64,000 bases of DNA from Staphylococcus debuckii. GTDB taxonomy: Bacteria; Bacillota; Bacilli; Staphylococcales; Staphylococcaceae. The stretch spans positions 806,001 to 870,000 of the forward strand of contig NZ_CP033460.1 of NCBI RefSeq assembly GCF_003718735.1, in the 5' to 3' direction. The stretch's first letter is position 1, and each line of letters begins with the position of its first letter. Of the stretch, positions 50,384-63,076 are shown piece by piece. A model generated the notes under the pieces. The model ran no database searches. It was not told the origin of the DNA and worked only from the letters and a program-made list of their open reading frames with translations. The position numbers and the translations under genes were made by a program.

Positions 50384-51400
50384 GTGGAAGACTTGCTTAA
50401 AGTCCAACAGAAGTTAATTCCTGAGCTTGTCGACAGAATGTATCGCAGATTCACTATACTCACTACTATCAAGATGCACCAACCTGTTGGAAGAAGAAGC
50501 TTGAGCGAATACATGAACTTAACTGAACGTGTATTGCGGTCAGAAACAAACATGTTGAAGAAGCAAGAATTGATTAAAGTGAAACCTACTGGTATGGAAA
50601 TTACTGATGAAGGTGAACATTTAATCGACGAACTGGATAATTATTTCAACATGTACTCAGATGGTTACCATTTGGCACAACTGATTAAAGAACGTTATCA
50701 AATCAGTAATGTTTATGTCGTACCTGGAAATACAGATATCGATAATGCAGTGAAGAGTGAAATGGGTAATCAAGCTGGACAGCTCTTAGAAAAAACTTTT
50801 TATAAAGATGCGATAGTATCAATAACCGGTGGTTCTACAATGGCATCGGTAAGTGAGTCAATGCATGTATTGCCATTTAAAACTTTCTTTGTACCGGCAA
50901 GAGGCGGTTTAGGGGAAAATATGGTGTACCAAGCAAATACTATTGCAGCAAGTATGGCTGAACAGACTGGCGGTGACTACACAACATTATATGTTCCTGA
51001 TAATGTCAGTGAATCAACATATGAGTTGTTGATGCAAGAGCCTTCAGTTGCTAATACATTAGAAAAAATCAAGCAATCAAATATTACAATTCATGGCATT
51101 GGTGATGCGCTGAAAATGGCGAATCGACGTCATTCATCTAAAGATGTGATTGAAATGCTTCAACATCACAATGCTGTAGGAGAAGCATTTGGTTATTACT
51201 TCGATATTCATGGAAAGATCGTCCATAAAGTTAAAACGATAGGACTTCAAATGGAAGATTTAGAATCGAAGCAATATATATATGCTGTAGCTGGAGGTGC
51301 TTCTAAAGGCGAGGCGATAAAGGCTTATTTATCGATTGCCCCTAAGAATACTATTCTTATCACAGATGAAGGCGCAGCTAAAACTATCGTACAATCTTAA
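50384..51400 (+). CDS. gapR: Central glycolytic genes regulator (GapR/CggR)
   Basis: SorC/DeoR-type repressor of the glycolytic operon that responds to fructose-1,6-bisphosphate. 338 residues: N-terminal winged helix (RRSLSEYMNLTERVLRSETNMLKKQELI), then the sugar-phosphate-binding domain with AIVSITGGSTMASVSE, FVPARGGLGENMVYQANTIA and VHGIGDA-like TIHGIGDAL. An open frame runs up to 50162, but the GTG at 50384 follows GGAGG at eight bases and matches family starts (MKDLLKVQQKL in S. aureus, MEDLLKVQQKL here). First gene of the operon. Confidence 0.93.
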   Translation: MEDLLKVQQKLIPELVDRMYRRFTILTTIKMHQPVGRRSLSEYMNLTERVLRSETNMLKKQELIKVKPTGMEITDEGEHLIDELDNYFNMYSDGYHLAQLIKERYQISNVYVVPGNTDIDNAVKSEMGNQAGQLLEKTFYKDAIVSITGGSTMASVSESMHVLPFKTFFVPARGGLGENMVYQANTIAASMAEQTGGDYTTLYVPDNVSESTYELLMQEPSVANTLEKIKQSNITIHGIGDALKMANRRHSSKDVIEMLQHHNAVGEAFGYYFDIHGKIVHKVKTIGLQMEDLESKQYIYAVAGGASKGEAIKAYLSIAPKNTILITDEGAAKTIVQS

Positions 51401-51464
51401 ACAAATTTGGTTATAAAAAGTGAAACCACTTTTTAACAATATCTTTTTAAAGGAGGCCATAATA

Positions 51465-52472
51465 ATGGCAGTTAAAGTAGCAATTAATGGTTTTGGTAGA
51501 ATCGGTCGTTTAGCATTTAGAAGAATTCAAGATGTTGAAGGTGTCGATGTAGTAGCAGTAAACGACTTAACAGATGATGAAATGTTAGCGCATTTATTAA
51601 AATATGATACAATGCAAGGACGTTTCACAGAAGAAGTTGAAGTTGTAGATGGCGGATTCCGTGTGAATGGTAAAGAAGTTAAATCATTCGAAGAACCAGA
51701 TGCAAGCAAATTACCTTGGAAAGATTTAGACATTGATGTTGTATTAGAATGTACTGGTTTCTATACAAGTGATGAAAAAGCTAAAGCACATATCGATGCA
51801 GGTGCTAAAAAAGTATTAATTTCTGCTCCAGCAACTGGTGACGTTAAAACAATCGTTTATAACGTAAACCAAGATACTTTAGACAGCTCTGATGTTATCG
51901 TTTCAGGTGCTTCTTGTACTACAAACTCACTTGCTCCAGTAGCAAAAGTTTTAAACGACAGCTTTGGTTTAGTTGAAGGTTTCATGACTACTATCCATGC
52001 TTACACTGGTGACCAAAATACTCAAGATGGTCCACACAGAAAAGGTGACAAACGTCGTGCACGTGCAGCAGCTCAAAACATCGTTCCAAACTCAACTGGT
52101 GCTGCTAAAGCAATCGGTAAAGTAATCCCTGAAATTGATGGTAAATTAGACGGTGGCGCTCAACGTGTTCCTGTTGCAACTGGTTCATTAACAGAATTAA
52201 CAGTTGTATTAGACAAAGATGTTTCAGTTGAAGATGTAAACGAAGCAATGAAACAAGCTTCTAACGAATCATTCGGTTACAATGAAGACGAAATCGTATC
52301 TTCTGACGTAGTTGGTATGACATTCGGTTCATTATTCGATGCTACACAAACTCGTGTAATGACTGTATCAGGTCGCCAATTAGTTAAAGTTGCAGCTTGG
52401 TATGACAACGAAATGTCTTACACTGCACAATTAGTACGTACTTTAGAATACCTTATTAAAGACGTAAAATAA
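51465..52472 (+). CDS. gapA: Glyceraldehyde-3-phosphate dehydrogenase (glycolytic)
   Basis: Oxidises glyceraldehyde-3-phosphate to 1,3-bisphosphoglycerate with NAD+. 335 residues: Rossmann loop [14 protein letters not shown], catalytic Cys151 in [29 protein letters not shown] and WYDNEMSY. The start at 51465 follows AAAGGAGG; the open frame from 51420 is too long. Codon use is highly biased, fitting very high expression. Second gene after gapR. Confidence 0.98.
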   Translation: MAVKVAINGFGRIGRLAFRRIQDVEGVDVVAVNDLTDDEMLAHLLKYDTMQGRFTEEVEVVDGGFRVNGKEVKSFEEPDASKLPWKDLDIDVVLECTGFYTSDEKAKAHIDAGAKKVLISAPATGDVKTIVYNVNQDTLDSSDVIVSGASCTTNSLAPVAKVLNDSFGLVEGFMTTIHAYTGDQNTQDGPHRKGDKRRARAAAQNIVPNSTGAAKAIGKVIPEIDGKLDGGAQRVPVATGSLTELTVVLDKDVSVEDVNEAMKQASNESFGYNEDEIVSSDVVGMTFGSLFDATQTRVMTVSGRQLVKVAAWYDNEMSYTAQLVRTLEYLIKDVK

Positions 52473-52541
52473 TTTGATAATGAGATCTGAATTTGACAAG
52501 CTGTAAATGTGCTGTTGAATTTCAATGGTCAGCTTTTGAGT

Positions 52542-52576
52542 AAGCGGAGAGGCACATACGCTTCTCCGCTTTTTTA
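52542..52576 (+). terminator. Terminator or attenuator between gapA and pgk
   Basis: AAGCGGAGAGGC pairs with GCTTCTCCGCTT, tail TTTTTT. Since pgk-eno follow on the same strand, it probably lowers read-through so that gapA is expressed more than the later genes. Confidence 0.82.
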
Positions 52577-52735
52577 AAATTATTAAGCTGTATTGGAACT
52601 TAGCGGATAGTTTGTTTCTAAATGGAGAAATTTTCAGATGCTTTAGATATTTTTTCTGCAATATTAACAGCTATATGCTAATCTCAATCTATAGACATTA
52701 AAGAATCATGCTTTCATTCAAAGGAGGAAGTTTAG

Positions 52736-53926
52736 ATGGCTAAAAAACATGTATCTGATTTAGATTTGAAAGGTAAAGTTGTATTAGAACGCGCTGATTT
52801 CAACGTACCTTTAAAAGACGGAAAAATTACTAACGACAACCGTATTGTTCAAGCTTTACCAACTATCGAGTATATTCTTGACCAAGGTGGAAGACTTGTT
52901 CTTTTCTCACACTTAGGAAAAGTTAAAGAAGAAAGCGATAAAGAAAAATTAACACTTCAACCTGTAGCTGAACGTTTAAGCGAAAAATTAGGCACAGATG
53001 TTAACTTTATTCCTCATACTCGCGGTGAAGTTTTAGAAAAAGCAATCGCAGAATTAAAAGATGGAGAAGTACTTTTAGTAGAAAATACGCGTTTTGAAGA
53101 TTTAGACGGTAAAAAAGAATCTAAAAACGATCCTGAATTAGGTAAATACTGGGCATCATTAGGTGATGTGTTTGTAAATGATGCATTTGGTACTGCTCAC
53201 CGTTCACATGCTTCAAACGTAGGTATTGCATCTCACTTAGAAAGTGCAGCTGGCGACTTAATGGAAAAAGAAATTAAATTTATCGGTGGTGTTGTAAATA
53301 ACCCTGATAAACCAGTTGTGGCTATCTTAGGTGGTGCGAAAGTATCAGATAAAATCGGTGTCATCGAAAACTTATTGAATGTAGCAGATAAAGTTCTTAT
53401 CGGCGGCGGTATGGCTTATACTTTCTTAAAAGCGCAAGGCTACGAAATCGGTAAATCATTATTAGAAGAAGACAAAGTAGATTTTGCGAAAGATTTATTA
53501 GAACGTGCAGGCGATAAAATTGTATTACCTGTAGATGCTAAAGTTGCAAAAGAATTCTCTAATGAAGCACAATTTACTGTTGTAACAATCGATCAAATTC
53601 CAGCAGATCAAGAAGCGCTTGACATTGGTCCTGAAACAGTAGATTTATTCAAAAAAGAACTCGAAGGCGCACATACTGTAGTATGGAACGGTCCTATGGG
53701 CGTATTCGAATTTGAAAACTTCGCACAAGGTACTATCGGTGTTTGTGAAGCAATTGCATCATTAAAAGACGCGACTACTATTATTGGTGGCGGCGACTCT
53801 GCAGCAGCAGCAATGATGCTTGGATTCGAAGACGACTTCTCACACATTTCAACTGGCGGCGGAGCTTCTCTTGAATATCTTGAAGGCAAAGAATTGCCAG
53901 GTATCAAATCTATCAGCGACAAATAA
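52736..53926 (+). CDS. pgk: Phosphoglycerate kinase
   Basis: Makes ATP from 1,3-bisphosphoglycerate. 396 residues with [41 protein letters not shown], and the C-terminal nucleotide site [17 protein letters not shown] and [21 protein letters not shown] precedes the start. Followed by tpiA after 42 bases. Confidence 0.98.
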   Translation: MAKKHVSDLDLKGKVVLERADFNVPLKDGKITNDNRIVQALPTIEYILDQGGRLVLFSHLGKVKEESDKEKLTLQPVAERLSEKLGTDVNFIPHTRGEVLEKAIAELKDGEVLLVENTRFEDLDGKKESKNDPELGKYWASLGDVFVNDAFGTAHRSHASNVGIASHLESAAGDLMEKEIKFIGGVVNNPDKPVVAILGGAKVSDKIGVIENLLNVADKVLIGGGMAYTFLKAQGYEIGKSLLEEDKVDFAKDLLERAGDKIVLPVDAKVAKEFSNEAQFTVVTIDQIPADQEALDIGPETVDLFKKELEGAHTVVWNGPMGVFEFENFAQGTIGVCEAIASLKDATTIIGGGDSAAAAMMLGFEDDFSHISTGGGASLEYLEGKELPGIKSISDK

Positions 53927-53947
53927 GCAATATAATTTATATAATAA

Positions 53948-54730
<783 letters not shown>

Positions 54731-54731
54731 T

Positions 54732-56249
54732 ATGGCAAAACAACCAACAGCATTAATCATCCTTGATGGTTTTGCGAACAGAGAAAGTGAACACGGTAAT
54801 GCAGTCAAACAAGCGAACAAACCAAATTTCGACCGTTATTATGACAAATATCCGACTACACAAATCGAAGCCAGCGGTTTAGCTGTAGGACTTCCAGAAG
54901 GTCAAATGGGCAACTCTGAAGTTGGTCATATGAACATCGGTGCAGGCCGTATTGTTTATCAAAGTTTGACTCGTATTAATAAAGCAATTGAAGATGGAGA
55001 TTTCTTTGAAAACGAAGTCTTGAACGAAGCAATCGAACATGTAAAAGCAAATGGTTCAGCCTTGCATGTCTTCGGTTTATTATCAGATGGCGGTGTACAC
55101 AGCCACTATAAACATTTATTTGCGATTTTAGAACTAGCGAAAAAACAAGGATTAGATAAAGTTTATGTGCACGGATTCTTAGATGGCCGTGACGTAGATC
55201 AAAAATCTGCCTTGAAATATGTCAAAGAAACTGAAGAAAAATTCAAAGAAATCGGTATTGGCCAATTTGCTTCAATTTCTGGACGTTATTACGCAATGGA
55301 CCGCGACAAACGTTGGGAACGTGAAGAAAAAGCTTATAACGCAATTCGTGATATCGATGCACCTGAATATGCATCAGCTGAAGAAGGTATTGAAGCTAAT
55401 TACGAAAACGATGTGACTGATGAATTCGTTGTGCCTTTCTCAATCAAAGAACAAAATGAAGGCGTTCAAGATGGCGACTCAGTAGTATTCTTCAACTTCC
55501 GTCCTGATAGAGCAGGTCAACTTTCTGAAATCTTCACTAATAAAGATTTCAAAGGATTTAAAGTTGAGCAACCTAAAGATTTATTCTTTGCTACATTTAC
55601 AAAATATAATGACCAAGTAGATGCTAGAATCGTATTTGAAAAAGTTGATTTGAAACAAACAATTGGTGAAGTTGCTGAAGCCAATAACTTAAAACAATTA
55701 CGTATTGCTGAAACTGAAAAATATCCTCATGTGACTTATTTCATGAGTGGTGGACGTAATGAAGAATTTGAAGGTGAACGTCGTCGCTTAATCGACTCAC
55801 CAAAAGTTGCAACTTATGACTTGAAACCTGAAATGAGTGCCTACGAAGTTAAAGATGCACTATTGGAAGAACTTGATAAAGGGGATTTAGATTTAATTCT
55901 CTTAAACTTTGCTAACCCAGATATGGTCGGCCATAGCGGTATGCTTGAACCGACTGTGAAAGCAATTGAAGCGGTAGATGAATGCTTAGGTGAAGTTGTA
56001 GATAAAATTATCGAAATGGGCGGCCACGCAATTATTACTGCTGACCATGGTAACTCAGATCAAGTATTGACTGATGACGACCAACCTATGACAACTCATA
56101 CTACTAACCCAGTTCCTGTTATTGTGACTAAAGAAGGCGTGACACTAAATGAAACTGGTAAACTTGGTGATTTAGCACCAACATTGCTTGATTTATTAGG
56201 TGTACAACAACCAGAAGAAATGACTGGTGTTTCTTTAATCAAACATTAA
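54732..56249 (+). CDS. gpmI: 2,3-bisphosphoglycerate-independent phosphoglycerate mutase
   Basis: Manganese enzyme that converts 3- to 2-phosphoglycerate. 505 residues, alkaline-phosphatase-like fold: the phosphoserine in [17 protein letters not shown] (near residue 62), [13 protein letters not shown], and the metal sites [12 protein letters not shown] and [11 protein letters not shown]. The frame opens at 54720, but ATG 54732 gives the usual MAKQPTAL start with AGAAGGTG upstream inside tpiA. Confidence 0.97.
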   Translation: MAKQPTALIILDGFANRESEHGNAVKQANKPNFDRYYDKYPTTQIEASGLAVGLPEGQMGNSEVGHMNIGAGRIVYQSLTRINKAIEDGDFFENEVLNEAIEHVKANGSALHVFGLLSDGGVHSHYKHLFAILELAKKQGLDKVYVHGFLDGRDVDQKSALKYVKETEEKFKEIGIGQFASISGRYYAMDRDKRWEREEKAYNAIRDIDAPEYASAEEGIEANYENDVTDEFVVPFSIKEQNEGVQDGDSVVFFNFRPDRAGQLSEIFTNKDFKGFKVEQPKDLFFATFTKYNDQVDARIVFEKVDLKQTIGEVAEANNLKQLRIAETEKYPHVTYFMSGGRNEEFEGERRRLIDSPKVATYDLKPEMSAYEVKDALLEELDKGDLDLILLNFANPDMVGHSGMLEPTVKAIEAVDECLGEVVDKIIEMGGHAIITADHGNSDQVLTDDDQPMTTHTTNPVPVIVTKEGVTLNETGKLGDLAPTLLDLLGVQQPEEMTGVSLIKH

Positions 56250-56279
56250 GAAATTAGTGTGTCATTACTCAATAATCAA

Positions 56280-57649
<1,370 letters not shown>

Positions 57650-57706
57650 GTAAAGATTTACTAATTTTGAGTTCACGCAAAACTTCATAAAGTAGTAATC
57701 TTATTA

Positions 57707-57751
57707 GAGAAGCTGCTAGAGTCTTTGAAGACTTTAGCAGTTTCTTTTTTT
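57707..57751 (+). terminator. Terminator of eno
   Basis: GAAGCTGCTAGAGTCTT pairs with AGACTTTAGCAGTTTC, loop TGA, followed by TTTTTTT. Confidence 0.92.
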
Positions 57752-57784
57752 GGACTAGCTTTTTGTCGAAAATCATTGAGAAAC

Positions 57785-57793
57785 TGATATAAT
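57785..57793 (+). promoter_or_regulatory. Extended -10 promoter of the four-span membrane protein gene
   Basis: TGATATAAT is a textbook extended -10; a TTGTCG lies 19 bases upstream. Confidence 0.5.
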
Positions 57794-57843
57794 TAAATAA
57801 ACAGAGTCAAACTTTCAGCGTGAATTAAGGAGATTGAATTTAA

Positions 57844-58314
57844 ATGGAAACTATAGATCGAGAAAAGGAGCTAAGAGCTAAGAAGTCTGGACGCTTTATT
57901 GCTTATGCTTCAGTATTGTTGGCTGTTATTTATGCAATCTACCTTTTTGTTGCTTTAGACAATAGTGTGGTAGCTGATATTCTCACATCACACCATATTG
58001 ATGCGACAAAAAATGCAGTAGGGAATTTTATTAACAGTTATCGACTAACAGGAATTATGTATTTAATCGCTTATATGTGCGGATTAATCGCAATTTGGAA
58101 TCAGCACACTTATTTATGGTGGTTCCTCTTTGCTGTTTATATCTCTCAAGCCTTTTATACTGCAGTCAATGCAGGTGTGATTATTCAAAGTATTAATCAC
58201 GTGAAGTCAGGGTTTATGACATTGCCTTTATGGATTACTATCATCGGTTCACTCGCTTTAGCAGTTTATATGTTGATTATTTCCATCAAACGTAAAAGTA
58301 CGTTTAATCGCTAA
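57844..58314 (+). CDS. Four-span membrane protein, unknown function
   Basis: 156 residues: a charged cytoplasmic start (METIDREKELRAKKSGR) and four hydrophobic segments at about 19-38, 68-86, 90-112 and 127-148, ending in a basic tail. No motif tied to a function. GGAGATTG precedes the start. It lies just upstream of secG in S. aureus too, as I recall, so it is probably conserved in the genus. Confidence 0.75.
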   Translation: METIDREKELRAKKSGRFIAYASVLLAVIYAIYLFVALDNSVVADILTSHHIDATKNAVGNFINSYRLTGIMYLIAYMCGLIAIWNQHTYLWWFLFAVYISQAFYTAVNAGVIIQSINHVKSGFMTLPLWITIIGSLALAVYMLIISIKRKSTFNR

Positions 58315-58402
58315 TCAGTAAATAAGAAGATTGACCAAAAGTTGATAATTTACATTAAAATGTGTTATGCTTACTGAGTATATTATGAATGGAGGACTAC
58401 GC

Positions 58403-58639
58403 ATGCACACTTTATTGACAGTTTTATTAATTATAGACTGTATCGCTTTAATCACAGTTGTGTTACTCCAAGAAAGCAAAAGTAACGGCCTTTCAGGAGC
58501 AATCAGCGGCGGTGCTGAGCAGCTCTTCGGCGGTAAGCAGAAGCAGCGCGGTGTTGATTTATTCTTAAACCGTGTAACGATTGGATTATCTATTGCATTT
58601 TTCGTGTTGATGTTAGCAATTACTTATTTCAATATGTAA
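58403..58639 (+). CDS. secG: Preprotein translocase subunit SecG
   Basis: 78 residues, two membrane spans (about 3-22 and 54-75), with the loop [20 protein letters not shown] typical of SecG. It assists SecYE and the SecA motor. The ATG at 58403 after GGAGG is preferred to the open frame from 58367. Confidence 0.95.
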   Translation: MHTLLTVLLIIDCIALITVVLLQESKSNGLSGAISGGAEQLFGGKQKQRGVDLFLNRVTIGLSIAFFVLMLAITYFNM

Positions 58640-58640
58640 G

Positions 58641-58670
58641 GTCCGACAATGTAAAAGTCGGGCTTTTTTC
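58641..58670 (+). terminator. Terminator of secG
   Basis: GTCCGAC pairs with GTCGGGC; tail TTTTTTCTTT. Confidence 0.82.
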
Positions 58671-58729
58671 TTTATAATAGGACTATGAGTAAATTTGATT
58701 AATTGGGAATCATGAAAGGATTGAAAGAC

Positions 58730-59470
58730 ATGCAGATTAAATTGCCGAAACCATTCTTTTTTGAAGAAGGAAAAAGAGCGGTATTATTATTACACGGTTT
58801 CACTGGAAACTCTTCTGATGTAAGACAGTTAGGACGTTTTTTACAAAAGAAAGGTTATACATCATATGCGCCTCAATATGAAGGGCACGCAGCACCACCG
58901 GAAGAGATTTTACAATCCAGCCCGCATGTCTGGTATAAAGATGCGTTAGACGGTTACGACTATTTAGTGGAGCAAGGTTATGATGAAATTGCTGTAGCCG
59001 GGCTTTCGTTAGGTGGCGATTTTGCGCTTAAATTAAGCATAAATAGAGATGTAAAGGGTATTGTAACGATGTGTGCGCCTATGTTTATCAAGACAGAAGG
59101 CTCAATGTACGAAGGGGTACTCGAATATGCGCGCAATTTTAAAAAATACCAAGGGAAAGATGAAGCAACTATTGAACGTGAGATGGAAGCTTTCCATCCT
59201 ACAAATACATTAAAAGAATTGCAACAAACAATTCAAGATGTACGTAATCACGTTGATGAAGTGATGGATCCATTATTAGTCATCCAAGCAGAACAAGATA
59301 AAATGATTAATCCTGAATCTGCAAATGTGATTTATGATGAAGCATCTTCAGATGAAAAAAATATAAAATGGTATGCGGATTCCGGTCACGTCATTACAAT
59401 TGATAAAGAAAAAGAACAAGTCTTTGAGGATATTTACGATTTCCTTGAAAGTCTTGATTGGTCAAAATAG
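58730..59470 (+). CDS. est: Carboxylesterase (Est30-type alpha/beta hydrolase)
   Basis: 246 residues. Alpha/beta-hydrolase fold: oxyanion region [17 protein letters not shown], nucleophile Ser93 in [11 protein letters not shown], Asp in [13 protein letters not shown] and His in [14 protein letters not shown]. The cytosolic esterase cleaves short-chain esters. I chose ATG 58730 (AAAGGA nine bases ahead), matching the family start [18 protein letters not shown], over 58703. It lies between secG and rnr in the usual order. Confidence 0.92.
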   Translation: MQIKLPKPFFFEEGKRAVLLLHGFTGNSSDVRQLGRFLQKKGYTSYAPQYEGHAAPPEEILQSSPHVWYKDALDGYDYLVEQGYDEIAVAGLSLGGDFALKLSINRDVKGIVTMCAPMFIKTEGSMYEGVLEYARNFKKYQGKDEATIEREMEAFHPTNTLKELQQTIQDVRNHVDEVMDPLLVIQAEQDKMINPESANVIYDEASSDEKNIKWYADSGHVITIDKEKEQVFEDIYDFLESLDWSK

Positions 59471-59513
59471 AAATGAGAAACAAACAAATTAAATAATGAA
59501 AGGAGGGGGCATA

Positions 59514-61871
59514 ATGAATTTAAAACAATCTGTAGCAGATATTATTAAACAACCTGATTATGAACCCATGTCAGTTTCTGATTTTCAAGATCGTTTAGGT
59601 TTAAATAATGCCGACTCATTTAGAGACTTAATAAAGGTGTTAGTTGAACTGGAACAATCTGGCTTAGTAGAGCGAACGAAGACGGACCGCTACCAAAGAA
59701 AAGGAAGTCAAACTATGAAAAATAATCTCGTAAAAGGTACATTAAGTCAAAATAAAAAAGGTTTCGCATTCTTACGTCCTGAAGACGAAGAAATGGAAGA
59801 TATCTTTATTCCGCCGACAAAAATTAATCGTGCAATGGATGGAGATACCGTGATTGTTGAAGTTCAACCTTCAAAAGGTGAATTTAAAGGGAAAGTTGAA
59901 GGCGAAGTCAAAACCATCGAGAAACATTCTGTCACACAAGTCGTGGGAACTTATACAGAAGGGCGTCATTTTGGTTTCGTCATACCTGATGACAAGCGAA
60001 TTATGCAAGATATTTTTATACCTAAAGGTCAAAGCTTAGGCGCTGTCGAAGGTCATAAAGTATTAGTGCAAATTTCGAAATATGCAGAAGGAAATGACAA
60101 TCCAGAAGGTCATGTTTCTGCAATATTAGGTCATAAAAATGACCCAGGTGTAGATATTTTATCTATTATTTATCAACACGGTATCGAAATTGAATTTCCA
60201 GATGAAGTGTTGAAGGAAGCAGAAGAAGTTCCTGAGACGATTGAACCATCTGAAATTGAAGGCAGAACAGATTTGCGTGATGAATTGACGATTACTATCG
60301 ACGGCGCAGATGCAAAAGACTTAGATGATGCTATCAGTGTGACAAAATTACCGAATGGCAATACACAATTAACCGTCAGCATTGCAGATGTAAGCCACTA
60401 TGTTAAAGAAGGATCAGCTTTAGATAAAGAAGCTTATGACCGCGGTACAAGTGTCTATTTAGTAGACCGCGTTATTCCGATGATTCCGCATCGCTTAAGT
60501 AATGGCATTTGTTCGTTAAATCCTGATGTTGACCGTTTAACTTTAAGTTGCCGTATGGAAATTGATCAAGATGGCAACGTGAAAAATCATGAAATCTTTG
60601 ACAGTGTCATTAAATCTGACCATCGTATGACTTATGATGAAGTTAATCAAATTATTACTGATAAGAATCCAGAAGTACGTGAAAAGTATAAAGACGTGAC
60701 GCCGATGTTGGATTTAGCTCAAGATTTATCCAATCGCTTAAAACAAATGCGTAAACGTCGTGGTGAAATTGATTTCGATATTGATGAAGCTAAAGTATTA
60801 GTTAACGATGAAGGTATTCCGGTAGATGTTCAATTACGTGACCGCGGTGAAGGCGAACGCTTAATTGAATCCTTTATGTTAGCTGCAAATGAAACGGTTG
60901 CAGAACATTTCAATAAAATGGAAGTACCATTTATATATCGTGTCCACGAACAACCGAAATCAGACCGTTTAACACAATTCTTTGATTTCATTACGAACTT
61001 CGGAATTATGGTCAGAGGAACAGGAGAAGATATTTCTCCAAGTACTTTGCAAGAAATTCATGAAAAAGTAAAAGGGTTGCCAGAACAAACTGTAGTTTCT
61101 ACAATGATGCTGCGTTCTATGCAACAAGCACGCTATGAAGATACAAACTTAGGACACTTCGGGTTATCAGCTGATTACTATACTCACTTCACTTCACCGA
61201 TTCGTCGTTATCCTGACTTAGTAGTACATCGATTGATTCGTAAATATTTAATTGATGAAACAATGAGTGGTAAAGAATTGAGAAAATGGGAAGACAAGCT
61301 TCCTGAAATTGCTGAGCATACTTCAAACCGTGAACGTCGCGCTATTGAAGCAGAGCGCGATACAGATGAACTGAAAAAAGCTGAATTTATGCTGCAACAT
61401 ATTGGAGAAGAATATGAAGGTATTATCAGTTCTGTTGCTAACTTCGGAATGTTTGTCGAATTGCCGAATACTGTAGAAGGTATGGTTCATGTTTCAAACA
61501 TGACAGATGATTACTACCAATTCGCTGAAGGCCAAATGGCGATGTTTGGTGAACGTTCAGGTAATGTATTCCGTATTGGAGATTCAGTGAAAATTAAAGT
61601 TGTCAATGTAGATGTTGAACAACGTATGATTGATTTCCAAATTGTTGGCATGCCTGAACCGAAACGTAAAAAATCTGAAGATCGTCCAGCAAGAGGTACA
61701 ACTATCCAAGCTAAGACGCGCGGTAAAAGCTTAGGAAACGATAAGAAAAAAGGTAAGAAAAAACAACGTAAAGGTAAAAATCAACGTAACCGTGATAAAC
61801 AAAATAATACACAGCATAAACCTTATTACAAAAGTAAAAAAGTGAAACAAAAAGCGCGTAAAAAGAAATAA
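59514..61871 (+). CDS. rnr: Ribonuclease R
   Basis: Processive 3'-5' exoribonuclease that degrades structured RNA and joins tmRNA in disposing of stalled messages. 785 residues: N-terminal helix-turn-helix and cold-shock domains, the RNB core with the metal-binding DGADAKDLDDAISV and SVYLVDRVIPMIPHRLSN, HFTSPIRRYPDLVVHR, a S1 domain (YEGIISSVANFGMFVELPN), and a long Lys/Arg-rich tail (from about 705) that binds RNA. ATG 59514 has AAAGGAGGGG upstream. Next to smpB, as usual. Confidence 0.97.
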   Translation: MNLKQSVADIIKQPDYEPMSVSDFQDRLGLNNADSFRDLIKVLVELEQSGLVERTKTDRYQRKGSQTMKNNLVKGTLSQNKKGFAFLRPEDEEMEDIFIPPTKINRAMDGDTVIVEVQPSKGEFKGKVEGEVKTIEKHSVTQVVGTYTEGRHFGFVIPDDKRIMQDIFIPKGQSLGAVEGHKVLVQISKYAEGNDNPEGHVSAILGHKNDPGVDILSIIYQHGIEIEFPDEVLKEAEEVPETIEPSEIEGRTDLRDELTITIDGADAKDLDDAISVTKLPNGNTQLTVSIADVSHYVKEGSALDKEAYDRGTSVYLVDRVIPMIPHRLSNGICSLNPDVDRLTLSCRMEIDQDGNVKNHEIFDSVIKSDHRMTYDEVNQIITDKNPEVREKYKDVTPMLDLAQDLSNRLKQMRKRRGEIDFDIDEAKVLVNDEGIPVDVQLRDRGEGERLIESFMLAANETVAEHFNKMEVPFIYRVHEQPKSDRLTQFFDFITNFGIMVRGTGEDISPSTLQEIHEKVKGLPEQTVVSTMMLRSMQQARYEDTNLGHFGLSADYYTHFTSPIRRYPDLVVHRLIRKYLIDETMSGKELRKWEDKLPEIAEHTSNRERRAIEAERDTDELKKAEFMLQHIGEEYEGIISSVANFGMFVELPNTVEGMVHVSNMTDDYYQFAEGQMAMFGERSGNVFRIGDSVKIKVVNVDVEQRMIDFQIVGMPEPKRKKSEDRPARGTTIQAKTRGKSLGNDKKKGKKKQRKGKNQRNRDKQNNTQHKPYYKSKKVKQKARKKK

Positions 61872-61881
61872 ATTATAGTTG

Positions 61882-61913
61882 AGGAAGGACTGTGACAAAT
61901 TCAGTCCTCCTCA
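61882..61913 (+). other. Hairpin between rnr and smpB
   Basis: GAGGAAGGACTG pairs with CAGTCCTCCTC, loop TGACAAATT; only ACTTTG follows, so any termination would be partial. Confidence 0.45.
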
Positions 61914-61945
61914 CTTTGAAATTAATTCAACAAGAGGTGAACACG

Positions 61946-62416
61946 ATGTCGAAAAAGAAGAAAAAATCTCCAGGTACCTTAGCGGAGAATCGTAAAGCAA
62001 GACATGATTATAATATAGAAGATACGATTGAAGCGGGCATTGTGTTAAGAGGAACAGAGATTAAATCAATTCGACGTGGAAGCGCAAACTTGAAAGATAG
62101 TTTCGCACAAGTCAAAAACGGAGAAATTTACGTTCATAATATGCATATTGCACCTTATGAAGAAGGGAATAGATTCAATCATGATCCACTTCGCCCACGT
62201 AAATTACTTTTACACAAAAGAGAAATTGATAAGTTGGGGACACGTACAAGAGAAATAGGATATTCGATTATCCCGTTGAAGCTTTATCTTAAACATGGCG
62301 TTTGTAAAGTCTTGATTGGTATTGCAAGAGGTAAGAAAAAATACGATAAACGTCAAGATCTGAAAGATAAAGCAGTTAAACGTGATATGCAACGTGCTAT
62401 GAAAGATCGCTATTAA
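61946..62416 (+). CDS. smpB: SsrA-binding protein SmpB
   Basis: 156 residues, OB-fold protein that carries tmRNA to stalled ribosomes. Motifs: [42 protein letters not shown] and a basic C-terminal tail. The ATG at 61946 has AGAGGTGA before it; the open frame from 61892 is too long. The ssrA gene follows 150 bases downstream. Confidence 0.97.
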   Translation: MSKKKKKSPGTLAENRKARHDYNIEDTIEAGIVLRGTEIKSIRRGSANLKDSFAQVKNGEIYVHNMHIAPYEEGNRFNHDPLRPRKLLLHKREIDKLGTRTREIGYSIIPLKLYLKHGVCKVLIGIARGKKKYDKRQDLKDKAVKRDMQRAMKDRY

Positions 62417-62421
62417 AAAAG

Positions 62422-62453
62422 GTAGAAGCGGTAATGAAAAGTTTCCGCTTCTA
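62422..62453 (+). other. Hairpin after smpB
   Basis: GTAGAAGCGG pairs with CCGCTTCTAC, 12-base loop. The following ATCTTCAAATT is a poor T run, so it may act as a weak terminator. Confidence 0.5.
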
Positions 62454-62490
62454 CATCTTCAAATTAATAATCGTAGTCTAAACATTAGAA

Positions 62491-62519
62491 TTGCGTCTAA
62501 CCGCGTAATTTGATATGAT
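62491..62519 (+). promoter_or_regulatory. ssrA promoter
   Basis: TTGCGT at 62491-62496, 17 bases, TATGAT at 62514-62519; about 50 bases upstream of mature tmRNA, leaving room for a 5' leader. Confidence 0.6.
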
Positions 62520-62568
62520 TAAGAATGCTATCGGATTCATCAAAGAATGAATCTCATATTTATATTAC

Positions 62569-62925
62569 GGGGACGTTTTGGATTCGACAGGGGTCCCCAG
62601 AGCTTATTAAGCGTGTCGGAGGGTTGTCTCCGTCATCAACACACTCAGTTTATAATAACTGGCAAATCAAACAATAATTTAGCAGTAGCTGCGTAATAGC
62701 ACTCTGCATCGCCTAACAGCATCTCCTATGTGCTGTTAACGCGATTCAACTTTAGTAGGATACGCTAGGCACTGCTGTTCGAAGTCTGCCTAGAAGAGAT
62801 GAATCGGACTAGCATGATGCTGGTTGTCTGTTTCCTACCATCATGTGAAATTGATTAATAGACTACACACGTAGAAAGATTTGTATCAGGATCCTTGGAC
62901 GCGGGTTCAAATCCCGCCGTCTCCA
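62569..62925 (+). ncRNA. ssrA: Transfer-messenger RNA (tmRNA)
   Basis: 357 bases. The 5' end GGGGACGTTTTGGATTCGACA and the 3' end GGGTTCAAATCCCGCCGTCTCCA form the tRNA-like part, with acceptor pairing GGGGACG / CGTCTCC. A tag-coding segment and pseudoknot region lie between. CCA is not encoded in full. It rescues stalled ribosomes and tags the nascent chain for ClpP. Its 3' end is a well-known integration site for islands and phages. Confidence 0.97.
62661..62696 (+). other. tmRNA tag-peptide reading frame
   Basis: GGC AAA TCA AAC AAT AAT TTA GCA GTA GCT GCG TAA gives GKSNNNLAVAA after the resume point. As I recall, the S. aureus tag is GKSNNNFAVAA, so Leu replaces Phe; the AVAA end recognised by Clp is unchanged. 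Confidence 0.9.
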
Positions 62926-62969
62926 TACATACACGAATATTCGTTAATATTTGTTATATCAGATTTGAG

Positions 62970-63002
62970 AGAAACGTTGTTAAATCAACGTTTCTTTTTA
63001 TT
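62970..63002 (+). terminator. Terminator of ssrA
   Basis: AGAAACGTTG pairs with CAACGTTTCT, loop TTAAAT; tail TTTTATTTT. Confidence 0.88.
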
Positions 63003-63047
63003 TTGGCCTTTTTCATTGATATCAATATTTTAAAAATGTGGACACGG

Positions 63048-63076
63048 ATTGGACACTTCAAAAGTTGGTGTCCAAT
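63048..63076. other. Short inverted repeat after ssrA
   Basis: ATTGGACAC and GTGTCCAAT are exact complements across an 11-base spacer. A third GGACAC lies just before (63040). May be a recombinase arm site or an old terminator; no gene assigned to 63003-63206. Confidence 0.35.
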
